Shown one piece after another: positions 53,382-64,000 of a stretch of DNA of 64,000 nucleotides. How positions within the stretch are numbered: position 1 is the first letter of the stretch; each line of letters starts with the position of its first letter. The stretch is taken from the NCBI GenBank assembly GCA_029204045.2, contig JAQNDB010000253.1, positions 1 through 64,000 on the forward strand, read 5' to 3'. Under the pieces are notes generated by a model. The model ran no database searches. It worked only from the letters and a program-made list of their open reading frames with translations, and was not told where the DNA came from. A program made the position numbers and the translations under genes. This stretch comes from Tillandsia leiboldiana. Taxonomy: Eukaryota; Streptophyta; Magnoliopsida; Poales; Bromeliaceae.

Positions 53382-56208
53382 TGTAGTGATCCGGCCTTTC
53401 GGGGGTATTTTTGACTTAGGTATAGTCTTTTAAGCCTTTAAGTGAAATAAAATTATTCAATTCTTGAAGTTGGCCATTGTGAGATGCTAGTATTTTTCTG
53501 CGATAGAGCGCGGAAAAAGAAAGCCGACGGCGCGATCGGATCTGAAATCCGATATCGGGAACCCCCTGAACGGGACCCAAAGTGATATGGTAATTAGTCG
53601 TGCATCGGAATCCGTGCTAAATATCTTGCACCCGTTAGAGATAAGGTGGTTTATCTCGTGGGGGATAATTAATTAGTTAATTAATTATCCCAGACGGAAA
53701 ATTAATTAATTCTCTTACGTACGAATTAAAGAGGAATTAATTAAAGGTAAAGTACGACTATATAAGGGATCCTGAGTATCGGAAAGGAAAAGAAAAGAAA
53801 ATAAAAAAAAACCCTAATCGGAGAGAAGGGAAAAAAAAAAAGAAAAGACGGAACCCTAGCCGGAAGAAAGGGAAAGGAGAAAGAGAAGGAGCCCGATCTT
53901 CCCGGACACCGAACCGAAGGCAAGAACGCGACCGGACAACCTTCCCGTCGATCTTCGGTTAGTAAAATAATTTATTTAAATTATTTGGGAGTTTTCCGTC
54001 ATCTCTTTCGTTGAGTTCTTGGTGGTCTTTAATCGAGTTCTTGTTATCGGACCTCCGACCGACGTTTTGGTTGTTCGTCGATCGTTGGTTTAGTCGTTAG
54101 AATTATCGTGTTTTTATTCGGAGATTTTTGGGATGTTTCGTTGGAACATAGTGGGTTAACGGGAGGCCGCCGCCGCCGTTTTTAAACGGGAGGCCGCCGC
54201 CGCCGTTTTTAAACGGGAGGCCGCCGCCGCCGTTACCATGGTCGCGGGGTCTTCGCCGGAGTCGCACGGGAGCGAAAATGGAGAAGAAACCGCGAAACGG
54301 GAGCGCAAACGGAGAAGAAATCGCGAAACGGGAAGTTACTGTGCTTTTCCGTACAGCGCGGTCCACGGGTCCAGGCGTACACCCGGTGCACGCCTGCAAC
54401 ATCGAAGGCCAAGAACCGGCGCACAAATCCGTGCGCCGGCCCGGCCCGTCCAGCACGGTGCACGCGCTGGGCGTGCACCCGGTGCGCGACGCCGCGGCCG
54501 AATGCGTGAACCCGACGCGCGCCAGCACCGTGCGCGGCCCGGCCTGTCCCGCCTGGTGCACGCTCCTGTGTGCACTCGGCGCATGCCGCCGCCGCCTGAT
54601 GCCGTAAACCCGGTCCACGGTTGCTCCTGTGCACCACCCGACAGCCCAAAGATCGGTAGCTCCGTTTTTGTCCGTTTTTTCCACCGTTTTGAACGCCGTT
54701 TTCGCCGTTGGGATCGTTATTTCCGTGGCTTTCTTGGCATGGCCACCTGGGACCTTCTTGGTCATTATTTTATTAGGTCGGGTGCTAATTTCGCCGACGC
54801 TCCACGCCTCGACGAAATCGTCGGGGGCGTGCCGTCGGGTCTCTTTTCTCATCATTTCCGCCGTCGGGGCCTTCTTGGTCTAACCAGGGACGTCCCGAGT
54901 GGGCTACCGATTGAGGATTGAGTTTTGTTGGACTTTCCCGTCGAAAAGAGTAAAGTGGGTCTTGTGTTTTTAGATGTTAGTACACGCTTTTGACTATAGT
55001 TATCCGTGCGGACTTTCTTTAGGTCCAGACGCGCAGCGGGGGTGCGCGAAAGATTCGGGTGTTCCGATCTCTCTCCAAATAGGTGGGTACGGTTGCTGTA
55101 AATACAGCCAGTGCAGTAAGTGCATCTATCGTCATTAAAGTGCTCTCAATTTATCTAACAAAGTAGATGGACAGTTTAACCTTTCGCATAATCGTGTTTT
55201 TATCTAACAATTGAAGCGGCTGCGGTCGCATTGTTCATGACACGCCGATCTCGGCAAATCTATTTTGGGATGCTGCACGTACACAGGCGGATTGGCCTCC
55301 GCATGGGTGTACTTTTCCGGAAGAGTGGTCTTGTATGACCCGTGTTCCTCACAAAAGTGTGGGTGCCGTGAGGACCCCTTCGCGCCCGCTGGGAATAGCA
55401 CACCAGCACCGTGGAAGGGGTAAATGCATCAAAGTAGGTACTTGTGCACGAGGGGAGACTTTAGTCTCTCCGACAGGTAATCTGGGGTTGGTGCCCAATT
55501 TAATTGATAATTCTGGGGTTGGTGCCCAGCTTAACATGTGCAGGGTTGTAGCGAAATGGTTTTGGTGTTTCCGGTTTGCTCCTTATTCCTTATTGTTATT
55601 AGACATCTACTTTGTTTGTCACTGACATTACCCACTCCGTGACAGGCGCTACGAGAGGCGTTAGCCGGGAGTTTGTCGAGACTGCGTCGCGAGGGCCGTA
55701 GTCAGGACACTTGGTTATTATCATTATCTCATTTCTTTTACGCATTTAGTTAATTTGCTTGTGGGTAGTAATAATCGTGGACATGTATTATTTAGCACTG
55801 TGGATGAGTTGTACGTTTATAGTTTGGTTCTTTCGGTGATGTTTTTGTATGCGGCATGTTTTCATGATAAACCAAATGACTTCGAAAAGGTTTTCTCAAA
55901 ACGAAGTGTCGTGTGGGCACGGGTTTTGCAACTGCTGGTTTTATCCTTTCTAAAACATTGATGCCGCTTTATTATTCCGCTTGATGTTGAATGTCTATTG
56001 TATGGTTGATGGTTGGTGTTTGATGTATGTTGTTGTAAGTGAGACGCCGTGCATATACAAAGGAGACTCTGTCCGCGGACAGGGAGAATTTGTGTATGTG
56101 GCGGTCTGGCACGCACCGGGGATGAGGTTTAAATTACCTGGGTAAAAGAAAAAAAAATACACACGATTTTCCGCTTAAATAGACTCAAAAACCCCCGGGG
56201 GCGTGACA
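53382..56208 (+). mobile_element. Solo LTR, 2827 bp, TSD CCTAC
   Basis: TGTAGTGATCC to GGGGGCGTGACA, flanked by CCTAC at 53377-53381 and 56209-56213. The mirror arm of G1 shows the uninterrupted site, so this is a clean insertion reduced to one LTR. It has a TATA box (CTATATAAGG, 53758-53767), an ATTAATTA-rich stretch (53660-53745), three 27-bp repeats and a GC-rich section 54160-54640. The end sequence resembles that of the L1 LTR, suggesting Ty3/gypsy. A 250-codon minus-strand frame in the GC-rich part has no recognised motif. Confidence 0.88.
54161..54235 (+). repeat. 27-bp tandem repeat, nearly three copies
   Basis: GGGAGGCCGCCGCCGCCG followed by TTTTTAAAC at 54161-54187 and 54188-54214; a third copy from 54215 diverges after about 20 bases. 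It lies in the transcribed part of the solo LTR. Confidence 0.9.
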
Positions 56209-56445
56209 CCTACCGTGGCGTCGGGATTAAAGTTTGTTCTTATCGCTGTGTGACCCCAGGGGGGTAAGTCTACCTGAACTGATTTTCGAAGCCGCCGCTT
56301 AGTGGAATTAAGATCGAGATAGTGGTCGACATAGTTTGGGAACTGCACCAAATTCGATAGCTCCTCTTGGAGTATCACCCGTGAAACAGTGAGCTGATAG
56401 CGCATTGCGGATTTTGATGGATCGAGGGGTCTATGTGATCGATAC
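56209..56445 (+). mobile_element. G1 right half, continuation
   Basis: After the CCTAC duplicate, 56214-56445 mirrors 51296-51520 with a 7-base insertion (CATTGCG near 56404) and few changes. It ends at GATAC (56441-56445), the likely left half of the S5 target duplication. Confidence 0.85.
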
Positions 56446-57722
56446 TGTTGGGTCGTATATAATACGGATCTAAATAGGGGAAGAAACACCTAGAGGGGGG
56501 TGAATAGGTGTAAACGTATAAACACTCCAAAAATCGTTGCGATAAAACCCAATGCGGAAAATAAAAAAACACGCAAGATTTTTACGTGGAAAACTCCATC
56601 ACCGGAGTAAAAAACCACGGGACCGATAACACGGCAGAAATCCACTAGAATTAAAACACGTACAAGGTGATTTACCGTACACACTTACGACTCAACCTTT
56701 TCCATACGCTCCTAGAGGATCTTCTCCGCTCGCTCCAGACGCTTCTCGAATCCACGATCTGCGCCCAACGCCGAATCCACGGCGTCCAACGTCGAATCCA
56801 CGACGTCCGACCGAATCCACGGTCTTCACCCAATAGCACCGTTCGAATCCACGAACGTGCCTCGCTCCGAATCCACGAGAGCGATTGAACCTTGAATCCA
56901 CAAGGACATGCGAATCCACGCGCCGATTTTTGGGGTAAATCGTTGTTTTTGGGTGGTGATGATCCGCCGAATACTTAGATCAAAGATAGATCGGAAATAC
57001 CATCTAAGTATTCATTAGTTTGATTCAACTCAAGATGTGAGTATGAAAACCTAGAATCAAACTAATCAATATAGATGAAGAAACATAGAGTATTCTCTAA
57101 TGATTTCCTTTCTTCTCTATATGTGGATCTATAGCCGTATATGATGATATATGAAAATGACGGCTATGTGGATTCACCCTAGAAAAGGAGTCATAGGGTG
57201 TATTTATAGGTTAGAAACCCTAGGAAGGAGATAAGAATAAAAAACCTGCCATTTCTGGATTTTTACGGACGGCGATCCGGATCGTGATAACTAGGATCCG
57301 GATCGTCATAACAAAACAGCCAATTCCAGAAAAACGAAGGTTCGGGATCCGGATCATGTGACTACGATCCGGATCGTTCATACAGTTCACCAAACATCAA
57401 CGTTCGGGATCCGGATCAAGAGACTACGATCCGGATTGCGACGATGTATGAACGAACCACCTTCGGGATCCGGATCGAACAACCTGATCCGGATCCTGAA
57501 CATGTCCCAAGTCCAGTTTTTGATTTTTATGCAATGAAAGATTCTTCCAAGTGTTTCTACACTACAAGAAGTATTCGGATCACACAAATTCTTTAGTTAA
57601 ACATACCTGATCCTTTTGAATTCTTCTTTCTTGAGATTGAGTTAAATGATCCAACTTTCTTCACCTTCAATCTTCAAGACTTGAGACTTTCACGAAACTA
57701 CGCCAACTCAAATTCCGTAACA
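56446..57722 (-). repeat. 3' LTR of S5
   Basis: 1277 bp, same subfamily as S1 and S4, with eight U3 palindromes (57274-57495) and the hairpin array (56740-56923). It joins the polypurine tract on its right, as expected for the 3' LTR of a minus-strand element. Confidence 0.95.
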
Positions 57723-58547
57723 ATCTCCCCCTTTGGCGGTTTCGTGACAAAACATAGATCCACTAAAGAAAATTCAAAAAGATATTTTTGTTGCTATCAC
57801 CATACAACAAAAATTTACAATGGAGATCCAAAATACAATACATGAGTTAAACTCCTAAAACAGACTCTAGACTTAGACATCTGTACTCTCTGCAAAAAGA
57901 AATCATTCTTGACAAAAGAAATCGTTAGATACCTCAAGAATTTTGTATCATTCAAAAACCACAAACAGAGATGAAGTTTAAACTCATTTATACTTACCAT
58001 GACATTTATATTCAGATATGTAAACTGATCATAGTTAAAAAAACACCAACATATCTTCTTTGCACGTAAAAACCAAATGTCATGAACATGTTTGTGACAA
58101 ACTTATATATATATAGATATGTAATTGATCAGAGTTAAGAACCAACATATCTTCTATGCAATCAAAAACCAAGTGTCACAAACTTGTTAGTGAACATCAA
58201 CTTGTTAGTTATATTTACATGCCCAAATAGTTAGCAAATAGTTAGTCGAGGCATGCATTCAAACAAATGGAAAAACCAAAAGTTGAAGTTCTACTTACCT
58301 TTGTGTTTCAACTTACCTTTGATGTTCCAACACATCATCATGTTCAATCAATCATTGTTCAAGTTCTCTATAAACTCTCTCCCCCTTTTTGTCACAAAAC
58401 AAAGCCAAAATGTAGTTAAGACTACGAAATGTTAGAAGAGTGAAAAAGTTCCAATAAAACGTAAAACCTGAGAACTAAGCTAAAAGTAAGTATAAGACTA
58501 AATCCTAAAATCAAAATCCTGCACAAAAAGAAAAAGGAAGGTGCAGC
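57723..58547 (-). other. S5 3' untranslated region
   Basis: Polypurine tract (rc of ATCTCCCCCTTT, 57723-57734) and a second tract (rc of CTCTCCCCCTTTTT, about 58377-58390) just after the env-like stop. The near half matches S1 closely; the part next to the env-like gene (about 58260-58547) resembles S3 instead. No gene. Confidence 0.75.
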
Positions 58548-59162
58548 TCAGTCGGAGGAGTCGGAGCTGGTACAACTGAGCTTGCTCAAAATCCCTTTAA
58601 GCATTGTCGAAATAGATGAGCACTTCTTCTTGATCTTCTTCTGTTTAGAGGAAAGTTGCTGAAGTTCCTTCGACATTCTTTCTTGTTCAGCAGACAGTCT
58701 TTGTTGTTCCTGTCGAAGCGATTTCAACACATCAGCGTCTGTAGCCTGTCTCTTCGAGTGTGATGGATGCTGTGTAGATGCAGATGGAGCATCCGGTCCC
58801 GTAACCCATGGATTTTCAGTTTGTAGAATTCCAGAGAGTGAGCGAGCTCTGGTGAGAGGCCCACTAGGCTGATTTTCACTCCATTGGACAGTCTTCCGTC
58901 TCGTATATTGTTTGGTTGTTGAGGTAGATTTCATTAATCTTTTTCCTTTGGTAAATTTCCTGTTTTCCTTATCAATCTTCCGTTGAACATCTTTGAAAAA
59001 TTCGTCCCATTCTTCATCATCATAGTCTGAGCTGTCATCCTCTGCGTTTTTCGTCTTGTTTTGAGTTGAATCATCTGGTTCCCTTTTAACAGATGTACTT
59101 GTGTGCATCATTGAAACCAGGAGAAGGATTAACCAAGAGAAACTCACTGAATTAAGTGCCAT
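58548..59162 (-). CDS. Short env-like ORF, S5 (204 aa), core domain missing
   Basis: Start at the ATG 30 bases after the conserved splice acceptor (MALNSVSFSWLILLLVSMMHTS). It keeps the hydrophobic N-terminus, an acidic region (DDSSDYDDEEWDEFF), a basic region, and a C-terminal coiled coil (about residues 140-190) with a Ser/Asp tail. It lacks the roughly 250-residue core present in S1, S3 and S4. The frame is open, so this is either a compact functional variant or an internal deletion. The flanking termini align with the other env-like ORFs. Confidence 0.75.
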   Translation of the reverse strand: MALNSVSFSWLILLLVSMMHTSTSVKREPDDSTQNKTKNAEDDSSDYDDEEWDEFFKDVQRKIDKENRKFTKGKRLMKSTSTTKQYTRRKTVQWSENQPSGPLTRARSLSGILQTENPWVTGPDAPSASTQHPSHSKRQATDADVLKSLRQEQQRLSAEQERMSKELQQLSSKQKKIKKKCSSISTMLKGILSKLSCTSSDSSD

Positions 59163-60800
59163 TGAACAAAATGCTTGAGTAAAGAAGGTGTCCTGTGAAA
59201 ACCAACTCAAGAACACAAAAATTCTTAGTTTTTCAAAAATTGAAAAAATTGTATCCAAAGAATCAATATCAAGTAGAGAGACTAAGAATCAAGTTAGTTT
59301 TGCAAAAGGACTTTTAAAGATAGATCAATTGCATGATTTTCGAAAATCCTTATTATATGCCCTAAAACTGAAATTTTAGAAATCGAAGCCTAAAAATCCG
59401 TTAATCAGGAGAAAACCTAGCATATAATCAAAACTAATCAACCCAGAGTTCTTATTTCAAAAGAAATTTGATCAAAAACCATCCACAAACAAAGTTGATC
59501 CAAGAAATTCGTGCGTTTGAGGAGGAAAAGAGAAAAACGGTGAAAAACCGAGATTTTGATCAATAAAACTTACTTGGAACAGAAGAACTTGAGTTAGAAA
59601 GCTTCCAAGGAGGATGAAATCTAGAGAGAAGCGCTCTGGAAACTTCGGAACAAAAGATTGGAGTAAAGAAATCAAAAACCCCTTTCGTTCCTTATAAAAC
59701 CTAGCCGCGATCCGGATCAGTTCATAACTGCGATCCGGATCGGCTACCCGCAGTAAGAAACTGCGTTCGGGATCCGGATCGGCAGATACAATCCGGATCG
59801 TCAGCCCGCAGAAGAATTCCTGCGTTCGGGATCCGGATCATCTAGCCCGATCCGGATCGGCCCCAACTTTTTCTTTAGAAAATTTCAGAGAAATTCAAGA
59901 AAAACCAGAAAAAGATTGTAAGCACAAAGGTGTATCAACTTTAAACAAAAAGCATCGTTTCACACAACAAGAATTAGATTATGCTAAATCTATCAGTAAT
60001 ATCCAAAAATGAAACGAAAATTTACAAGAATTAAATCCCTTAAAGTTGAACACTTTCAATTACATCTAACTTGATCTTATGAGTAATGCCTTTATCAAAT
60101 AATCAATTCGGTAAAGAAAATGAAATACAAAGATCAATAGATGTTTGAAATCCCAAATATAGTAGATAATATTTCTAGACAATCTGTTGAAGAGAGTGGC
60201 TCTTTGAGCATCCTTCATTAAAATCCCACCTTATACCAACCTTGAAATTTGACAGAGTCAAGTATTTCAACATGCATTTTACTTAATCAAAAATTTGAAC
60301 AACCATGCTTGGTATACATGTGGTAGCTGCACACAGTACTCGGACGACCGAGGTGGTAGCTCTTTCCTCCATGTGGTGGTAGTTTTCACACTCCTCATTG
60401 GGATGTAACTCTTTCCACATCTTTTGAGCATATTACATTATCTTTGACTCCCCCTCAATTGGCTATCAATTATTTAAGATATAAAGTATTCAACCAAAAA
60501 TTGATCTCGATTTCATACTCGACTAAACAGTCAAATAAGATAATGACTATACCAAGAGATCATTGAGAGAGAGAAATTGACTTTGATCACTTTAGAAGAT
60601 GATTTAATTAACATAAATGATCATTGCAACAGTGAAATATTATGATGGCAAAAGCATAATAAATTTCTAAATGTGTGAACAGATGCAATTAAAGTCAATT
60701 ATGATCTATGCTCAATTAATGTCCTATGTACAAACATAGATAAAGAACAAAACAAAAACAAATACAAAACCTATCCTAAGCAAAGATTTCAAAAAGAAGA
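59163..60800 (-). promoter_or_regulatory. S5 env leader, internal promoter and pol-env spacer
   Basis: Minus strand: purine tract (rc near 60449-60460), six-palindrome GATCCGGATC array (about 59709-59860) with two CGCAG/CTGCG hairpins, TATA (rc of CTTATAAAAC, 59691-59700), and candidate intron 59193-59573. It is nearly identical to the S1 block. The rest is AT-rich spacer without a gene. Confidence 0.65.
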
Positions 60801-63800
60801 TTATTTCAAGGAAAGCATCCCAATTGCTTTTCGTAAATGAATAAAACGTTTTTGATCCAAAGGTTTTGTTAAAATGTCAGCTAATTGATCCTCAGTTGAA
60901 ATATATGAAAGTTGAAGAGTATTTGATTCAACTAGCTCTCTAAGAAAATGATATCTAAGTTCAATATGTTTTGTTCTAGAGTGCAACACAGGGTTTTTAG
61001 AAATGTTAATTGCACTTGTGTTGTCACAAAGAATTGTTACCGAAGATGCTGAAATGCGGAAGTCACTCAATACGCTTTTCATCCAAATGAGTTGAGTTGA
61101 GCAACTTCCAGCTGAAATGTATTCCGCTTCGGCAGTCGAGAGTGCTATGCAATTCTGCTTTTTACTGTGCCATGCAACAAGGCAATGGCCAAGATAGAAG
61201 CATGCACCACTCGTGCTTTTTCGATCATCCACTGATCCTGCCCAATCGGCATCTGAGTATCCAACAATGTCCAGACTTGTTCCCATAGGATACCAAATTC
61301 CGAAATTAATTGATCCCTTGATGTACCGGATGATCCGTTTCACCGCTTTCAGGTGAACCTCCTTTGGTGCTGATTGATATCTCGCGCAAATCCCAACACT
61401 AAAGGATATATCCGGGCGACTAGCCGTGAGGTAAAGTAGACTTCCAATCATACTTCTATACAGTTTCTCGTCTACATTCTCACTATGTGATTCACTTCCA
61501 AGTCCCTTGTGGCTAGTTCCCATTGGAGTTGGAAAATCTTTACAATTTTCTAGATCAAACTTTTTGACCAACTCCAGTGCATACTTGGATTGACTCAAGT
61601 GAATACCTTCATCATTTTGTTTAATTTGCAATCCAAGAAAATAAGACAGTTCGCCCATCATGGACATCTCAAATTCGCTTTCCATGGTCTCCGCGAATTT
61701 AGAAGCATCATTATCTTTTGTTGCACCAAATACAATGTCATCGACATAGATTTGTGCTACAATGAAATTATTTTGATAATGCTTCACAAAGAGAGTCCTG
61801 TCAGCTCCCCCTCGAGTATAGCCCTTTTCCAAAAGGTGCTTTGTTAACCTTTCGTACCATGCTCGCGGTGCTTGTTTCAGACCGTAAAGAGCCTTTTTCA
61901 AACGAAAAACATGGTTAGGTTGTTTATGATCTACAAAACCTTTCGGTTGAGCTACATAAACTTCCTCATTTAAAAACCCATTTAGAAATGCGCTCTTGAC
62001 GTCCATTTGAAATAATTTGATTTTAAAATGACAAGCAATAGCAAACAATATACGAATGGACTCGAGTCTAGCTACAGGGGCGAAAGTTTCGTCAAAGTCT
62101 ATACCTTCTACTTGAGAGTAGCCTTGAGCAACTAGTCGTGCCTTGTTCCTGATGATAGTACCATCTTCATCTTTCTTGTTCTTGAAGATCCATTTGGTAC
62201 CTATCACATTATGTTGCTTTGGAGGCTTCGTTAATTCCCAGACTTTGTTTCGCTCAAATTGATGGAGCTCTTCCTGCATTGCTTTAATCCAGTAGTCATC
62301 CTGAAGAGCTTCATCTATTGTCTTTGGTTCGATTAAAGATACGTAGCAAGCAAATCCGCAAACCAACTGCCTTCGAGTTCTAACTCCTTCTTGTGGATCT
62401 CCAATGATGTTCGATTCCGGATGATCCTTGGAGATTCGTAGCGTTTGTTGAAACGGAGTACTCGGAGGTACACGAGATGATTCCTGCACATCAGATAAAC
62501 TAGAAGAACCATTAGATGCATCATTAATATTGGAAGTGTTATTATGAGAAGATGCACTAGCAGGAGAATCATCATCTAGAGAGATATCGAGGGTAGATTT
62601 TTCAGATTCAAAATGAGAAGCTTCATCTACTTTAACATTTATAGATTCTACGATCGTCTTAGATTCAATGTTAAATACTCGATATGCTCTGCTATTCGTA
62701 GAATAACCCAAAAAGATCCCTTCATCACTTCGAGAGTCGAACTTTCCAAGATTTTCACGGTCACGTAAGATGTAACATCGACTCCCGAAGATACGAAAGT
62801 ACTTGATATCCGGTTTTCTACTAAACCACAGCTCATATGGTGTATTCAAGGTTCCTGGGCGCAAATACACTCTGTTAATGACATAGACAGCGGTGTTCAC
62901 AGCTTCAGCCCAAAAATGTAGCGGTAATTTCCGGCTATGAAGCATCACACGCGCCATCTCTTGAACAACCCTGTTTTTGCGCTCAACAACACCATTCTGC
63001 TGAGGTGTATAGGGTGCCGAGAATTCATGCTTAATGCCATTTGAAGTACAAAAGTCAATGAATTTTGAATTTATGAATTCTCCACCCCTATCACTTCTAA
63101 CACGAATGATCTTTTCATTCTTTTCAATCATAATACGATGGCAAATCTCATGAAAAGAGTCAAACGTATCAGCTTTCTCTCTCAAAAATGCTACCCAAGA
63201 AAACCGAGAGAAATCATCAACCAATAAAAAGATGTACCATTTACCTCCCAAAGATGGTTGACGGGTCGGCCCCATTAAGTCCATGTGCAAAAGTTCCAAG
63301 GGCCGTTTTGTACCAACGTGGTTCAAGTTCTTGTGTGCAGTCCTAGACTGTTTTCCCTTTTGGCAACCACCACACACAACGTTTTGTTTAAATAAAAGCT
63401 TTGGAATCCCCTTGACCACGTCCTTGTTTGAAATTCTAGTAAGTTCCTTAAAATTTAAGTGACCTAGCCTTTCATGCCAAAGAGTTTCATTATTCAAAGC
63501 GGCTAAGTTACAATTTTCAGAAAATTTAATAGGAACAACATAACAATTGTTTTCAGATCTAACCCCTTTTAGAAAGAAAGCATGGTCCTTATCAGTTACA
63601 ACGCATTCAACCGATGAAAAGTTAACTGAAAAACCATTGTCGCAAAGTTGACTTATGCTTATGAGGTTAGTTTTAAGGCCATCAACAAATAAGACGTTTT
63701 TCAAAATCGGGCCATCTGGAATAGCTACCGTCCCTTTTCCAACAATTTTGGAAGATCGACCGTCTCCGAAAACAACGTGTCCTCCGGAGATTTTCTCAAG

Positions 63801-64000
63801 ATTTTGAAAACTATTTTTGTCACCGGTCATGTGACGGGAACACCCGCTATCCAGATACCAAGACGAGCTATCATATGCATGCAAGGAAATATTGGAGACA
63901 AGACAAGGGAAAATTTCACCTTTGCGCACCCAAACCTTTTTGGAATGCGTCTGTAATGGTCGTGAAGTTTTGTGCCTAGGTGAAAGCGTCTTGTTAAAAC
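60801..64000 (-). CDS. pol: Pol, S5: protease-integrase-RT-RNase H, partial at window edge
   Basis: An uninterrupted frame of more than 1060 codons, still open at the edge and expected to be fused in frame to gag as in S3. Order: protease with Asp-Ser-Gly (SSWYLDSGCSRHMT), integrase HHCC finger (WHERLGH, CGGCQKGKQ), catalytic triad MDLMGP, RSDRGGEF and QNGVVERKNR with D-x62-D-x35-E spacing, RT with YVDD, and RNase H with SDADWAG, STAEAEY and CDNTSA, ending GMLSLK. All expected catalytic residues are visible. This is the copy that shows what S1, S2 and S4 have lost. Confidence 0.95.
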   Translation of the reverse strand, partial: FNKTLSPRHKTSRPLQTHSKKVWVRKGEIFPCLVSNISLHAYDSSSWYLDSGCSRHMTGDKNSFQNLEKISGGHVVFGDGRSSKIVGKGTVAIPDGPILKNVLFVDGLKTNLISISQLCDNGFSVNFSSVECVVTDKDHAFFLKGVRSENNCYVVPIKFSENCNLAALNNETLWHERLGHLNFKELTRISNKDVVKGIPKLLFKQNVVCGGCQKGKQSRTAHKNLNHVGTKRPLELLHMDLMGPTRQPSLGGKWYIFLLVDDFSRFSWVAFLREKADTFDSFHEICHRIMIEKNEKIIRVRSDRGGEFINSKFIDFCTSNGIKHEFSAPYTPQQNGVVERKNRVVQEMARVMLHSRKLPLHFWAEAVNTAVYVINRVYLRPGTLNTPYELWFSRKPDIKYFRIFGSRCYILRDRENLGKFDSRSDEGIFLGYSTNSRAYRVFNIESKTIVESINVKVDEASHFESEKSTLDISLDDDSPASASSHNNTSNINDASNGSSSLSDVQESSRVPPSTPFQQTLRISKDHPESNIIGDPQEGVRTRRQLVCGFACYVSLIEPKTIDEALQDDYWIKAMQEELHQFERNKVWELTKPPKQHNVIGTKWIFKNKKDEDGTIIRNKARLVAQGYSQVEGIDFDETFAPVARLESIRILFAIACHFKIKLFQMDVKSAFLNGFLNEEVYVAQPKGFVDHKQPNHVFRLKKALYGLKQAPRAWYERLTKHLLEKGYTRGGADRTLFVKHYQNNFIVAQIYVDDIVFGATKDNDASKFAETMESEFEMSMMGELSYFLGLQIKQNDEGIHLSQSKYALELVKKFDLENCKDFPTPMGTSHKGLGSESHSENVDEKLYRSMIGSLLYLTASRPDISFSVGICARYQSAPKEVHLKAVKRIIRYIKGSINFGIWYPMGTSLDIVGYSDADWAGSVDDRKSTSGACFYLGHCLVAWHSKKQNCIALSTAEAEYISAGSCSTQLIWMKSVLSDFRISASSVTILCDNTSAINISKNPVLHSRTKHIELRYHFLRELVESNTLQLSYISTEDQLADILTKPLDQKRFIHLRKAIGMLSLK

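Larger units (their letters stand above)
56446..64000 (-). mobile_element. S5: minus-strand Sirevirus-like element, 3' part
   Basis: 3' LTR 56446-57722 (1277-bp subfamily), polypurine tract, short env-like ORF, promoter block and full protease-integrase-RT-RNase H pol running off the window. It is the only copy here whose visible pol has no lesion, so it is the best candidate for a helper. Gag and the 5' LTR lie outside the window. Confidence 0.92.

Noticed and set aside
54103..54855. 250-codon minus-strand ORF in the solo LTR
   Set aside because: It spans the GC-rich section and the 27-bp repeats, is overlapped by open frames on the other strand, and has no protein-family motif.
55335..55961. 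Small ORFs near the end of the solo LTR
   Set aside because: Short, not similar to anything recognisable, and within the LTR R/U5 region.

Overview
This window is nuclear DNA of a flowering plant and is made essentially entirely of LTR retrotransposons nested in one another. I see no host gene, rRNA, tRNA, CRISPR array or bacterial feature. The evidence is Ty1/copia gag-pol of the Sirevirus type, Met-initiator-tRNA primer sites (TGGTATCAGAGC), env-like third ORFs, Ty3/gypsy chromovirus remnants, and target-site duplications (TSDs) at several element ends. The species cannot be named from the sequence.

Layout. S2 and S3 are two minus-strand Sirevirus-like elements in tandem that share one LTR (17083-18433); the outer LTR of S3 is 47461-48811. 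S1 (76-11129, plus strand, TSD TAATC) sits in the env leader of S2. S4 (23156-43243, plus strand, TSD ATGTC) sits in the reverse-transcriptase catalytic codons of S3. A LARD-like gypsy derivative, L1 (28238-39105, two 3.7-kb LTRs, coding-dead interior), sits inside S4 pol. Right of S3 come a 0.3-kb gag scrap (48812-49109), an LTR palindrome (49110-49896), a head-to-head inverted gypsy remnant G1 (49897-56445), a 2.8-kb solo LTR inside it (53382-56208, TSD CCTAC), and S5, a minus-strand Sirevirus-like element running off the window end (56446-64000).

How the parts work together. S3 and S5 carry the full gag-protease-integrase-RT-RNase H coding plan, apart from a gag stop codon in S3 and the split of S3 by S4. 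S1, S2 and S4 share one deletion that removes the protease, the integrase zinc finger and the first integrase catalytic Asp. They look non-autonomous, yet the LTR pairs of S1 and S4 differ by only about three bases each, so they moved recently, presumably in trans. Every copy examined has a separate env-like gene behind its own promoter-like block: a GATCCGGATC palindrome array, a TATA box and a 5'-UTR intron. This block resembles the LTR U3.

Most interesting signals: (1) an array of eight hairpins in the LTR R/U5 region, all with the loop TGGATT but each with a different self-complementary stem; (2) the duplicated U3-like module as an internal env promoter; (3) the protease/integrase-deleted lineage; (4) a possible dimerisation hairpin with a CTGCAG loop in the gypsy leader; (5) two long palindromes that could produce hairpin RNA.
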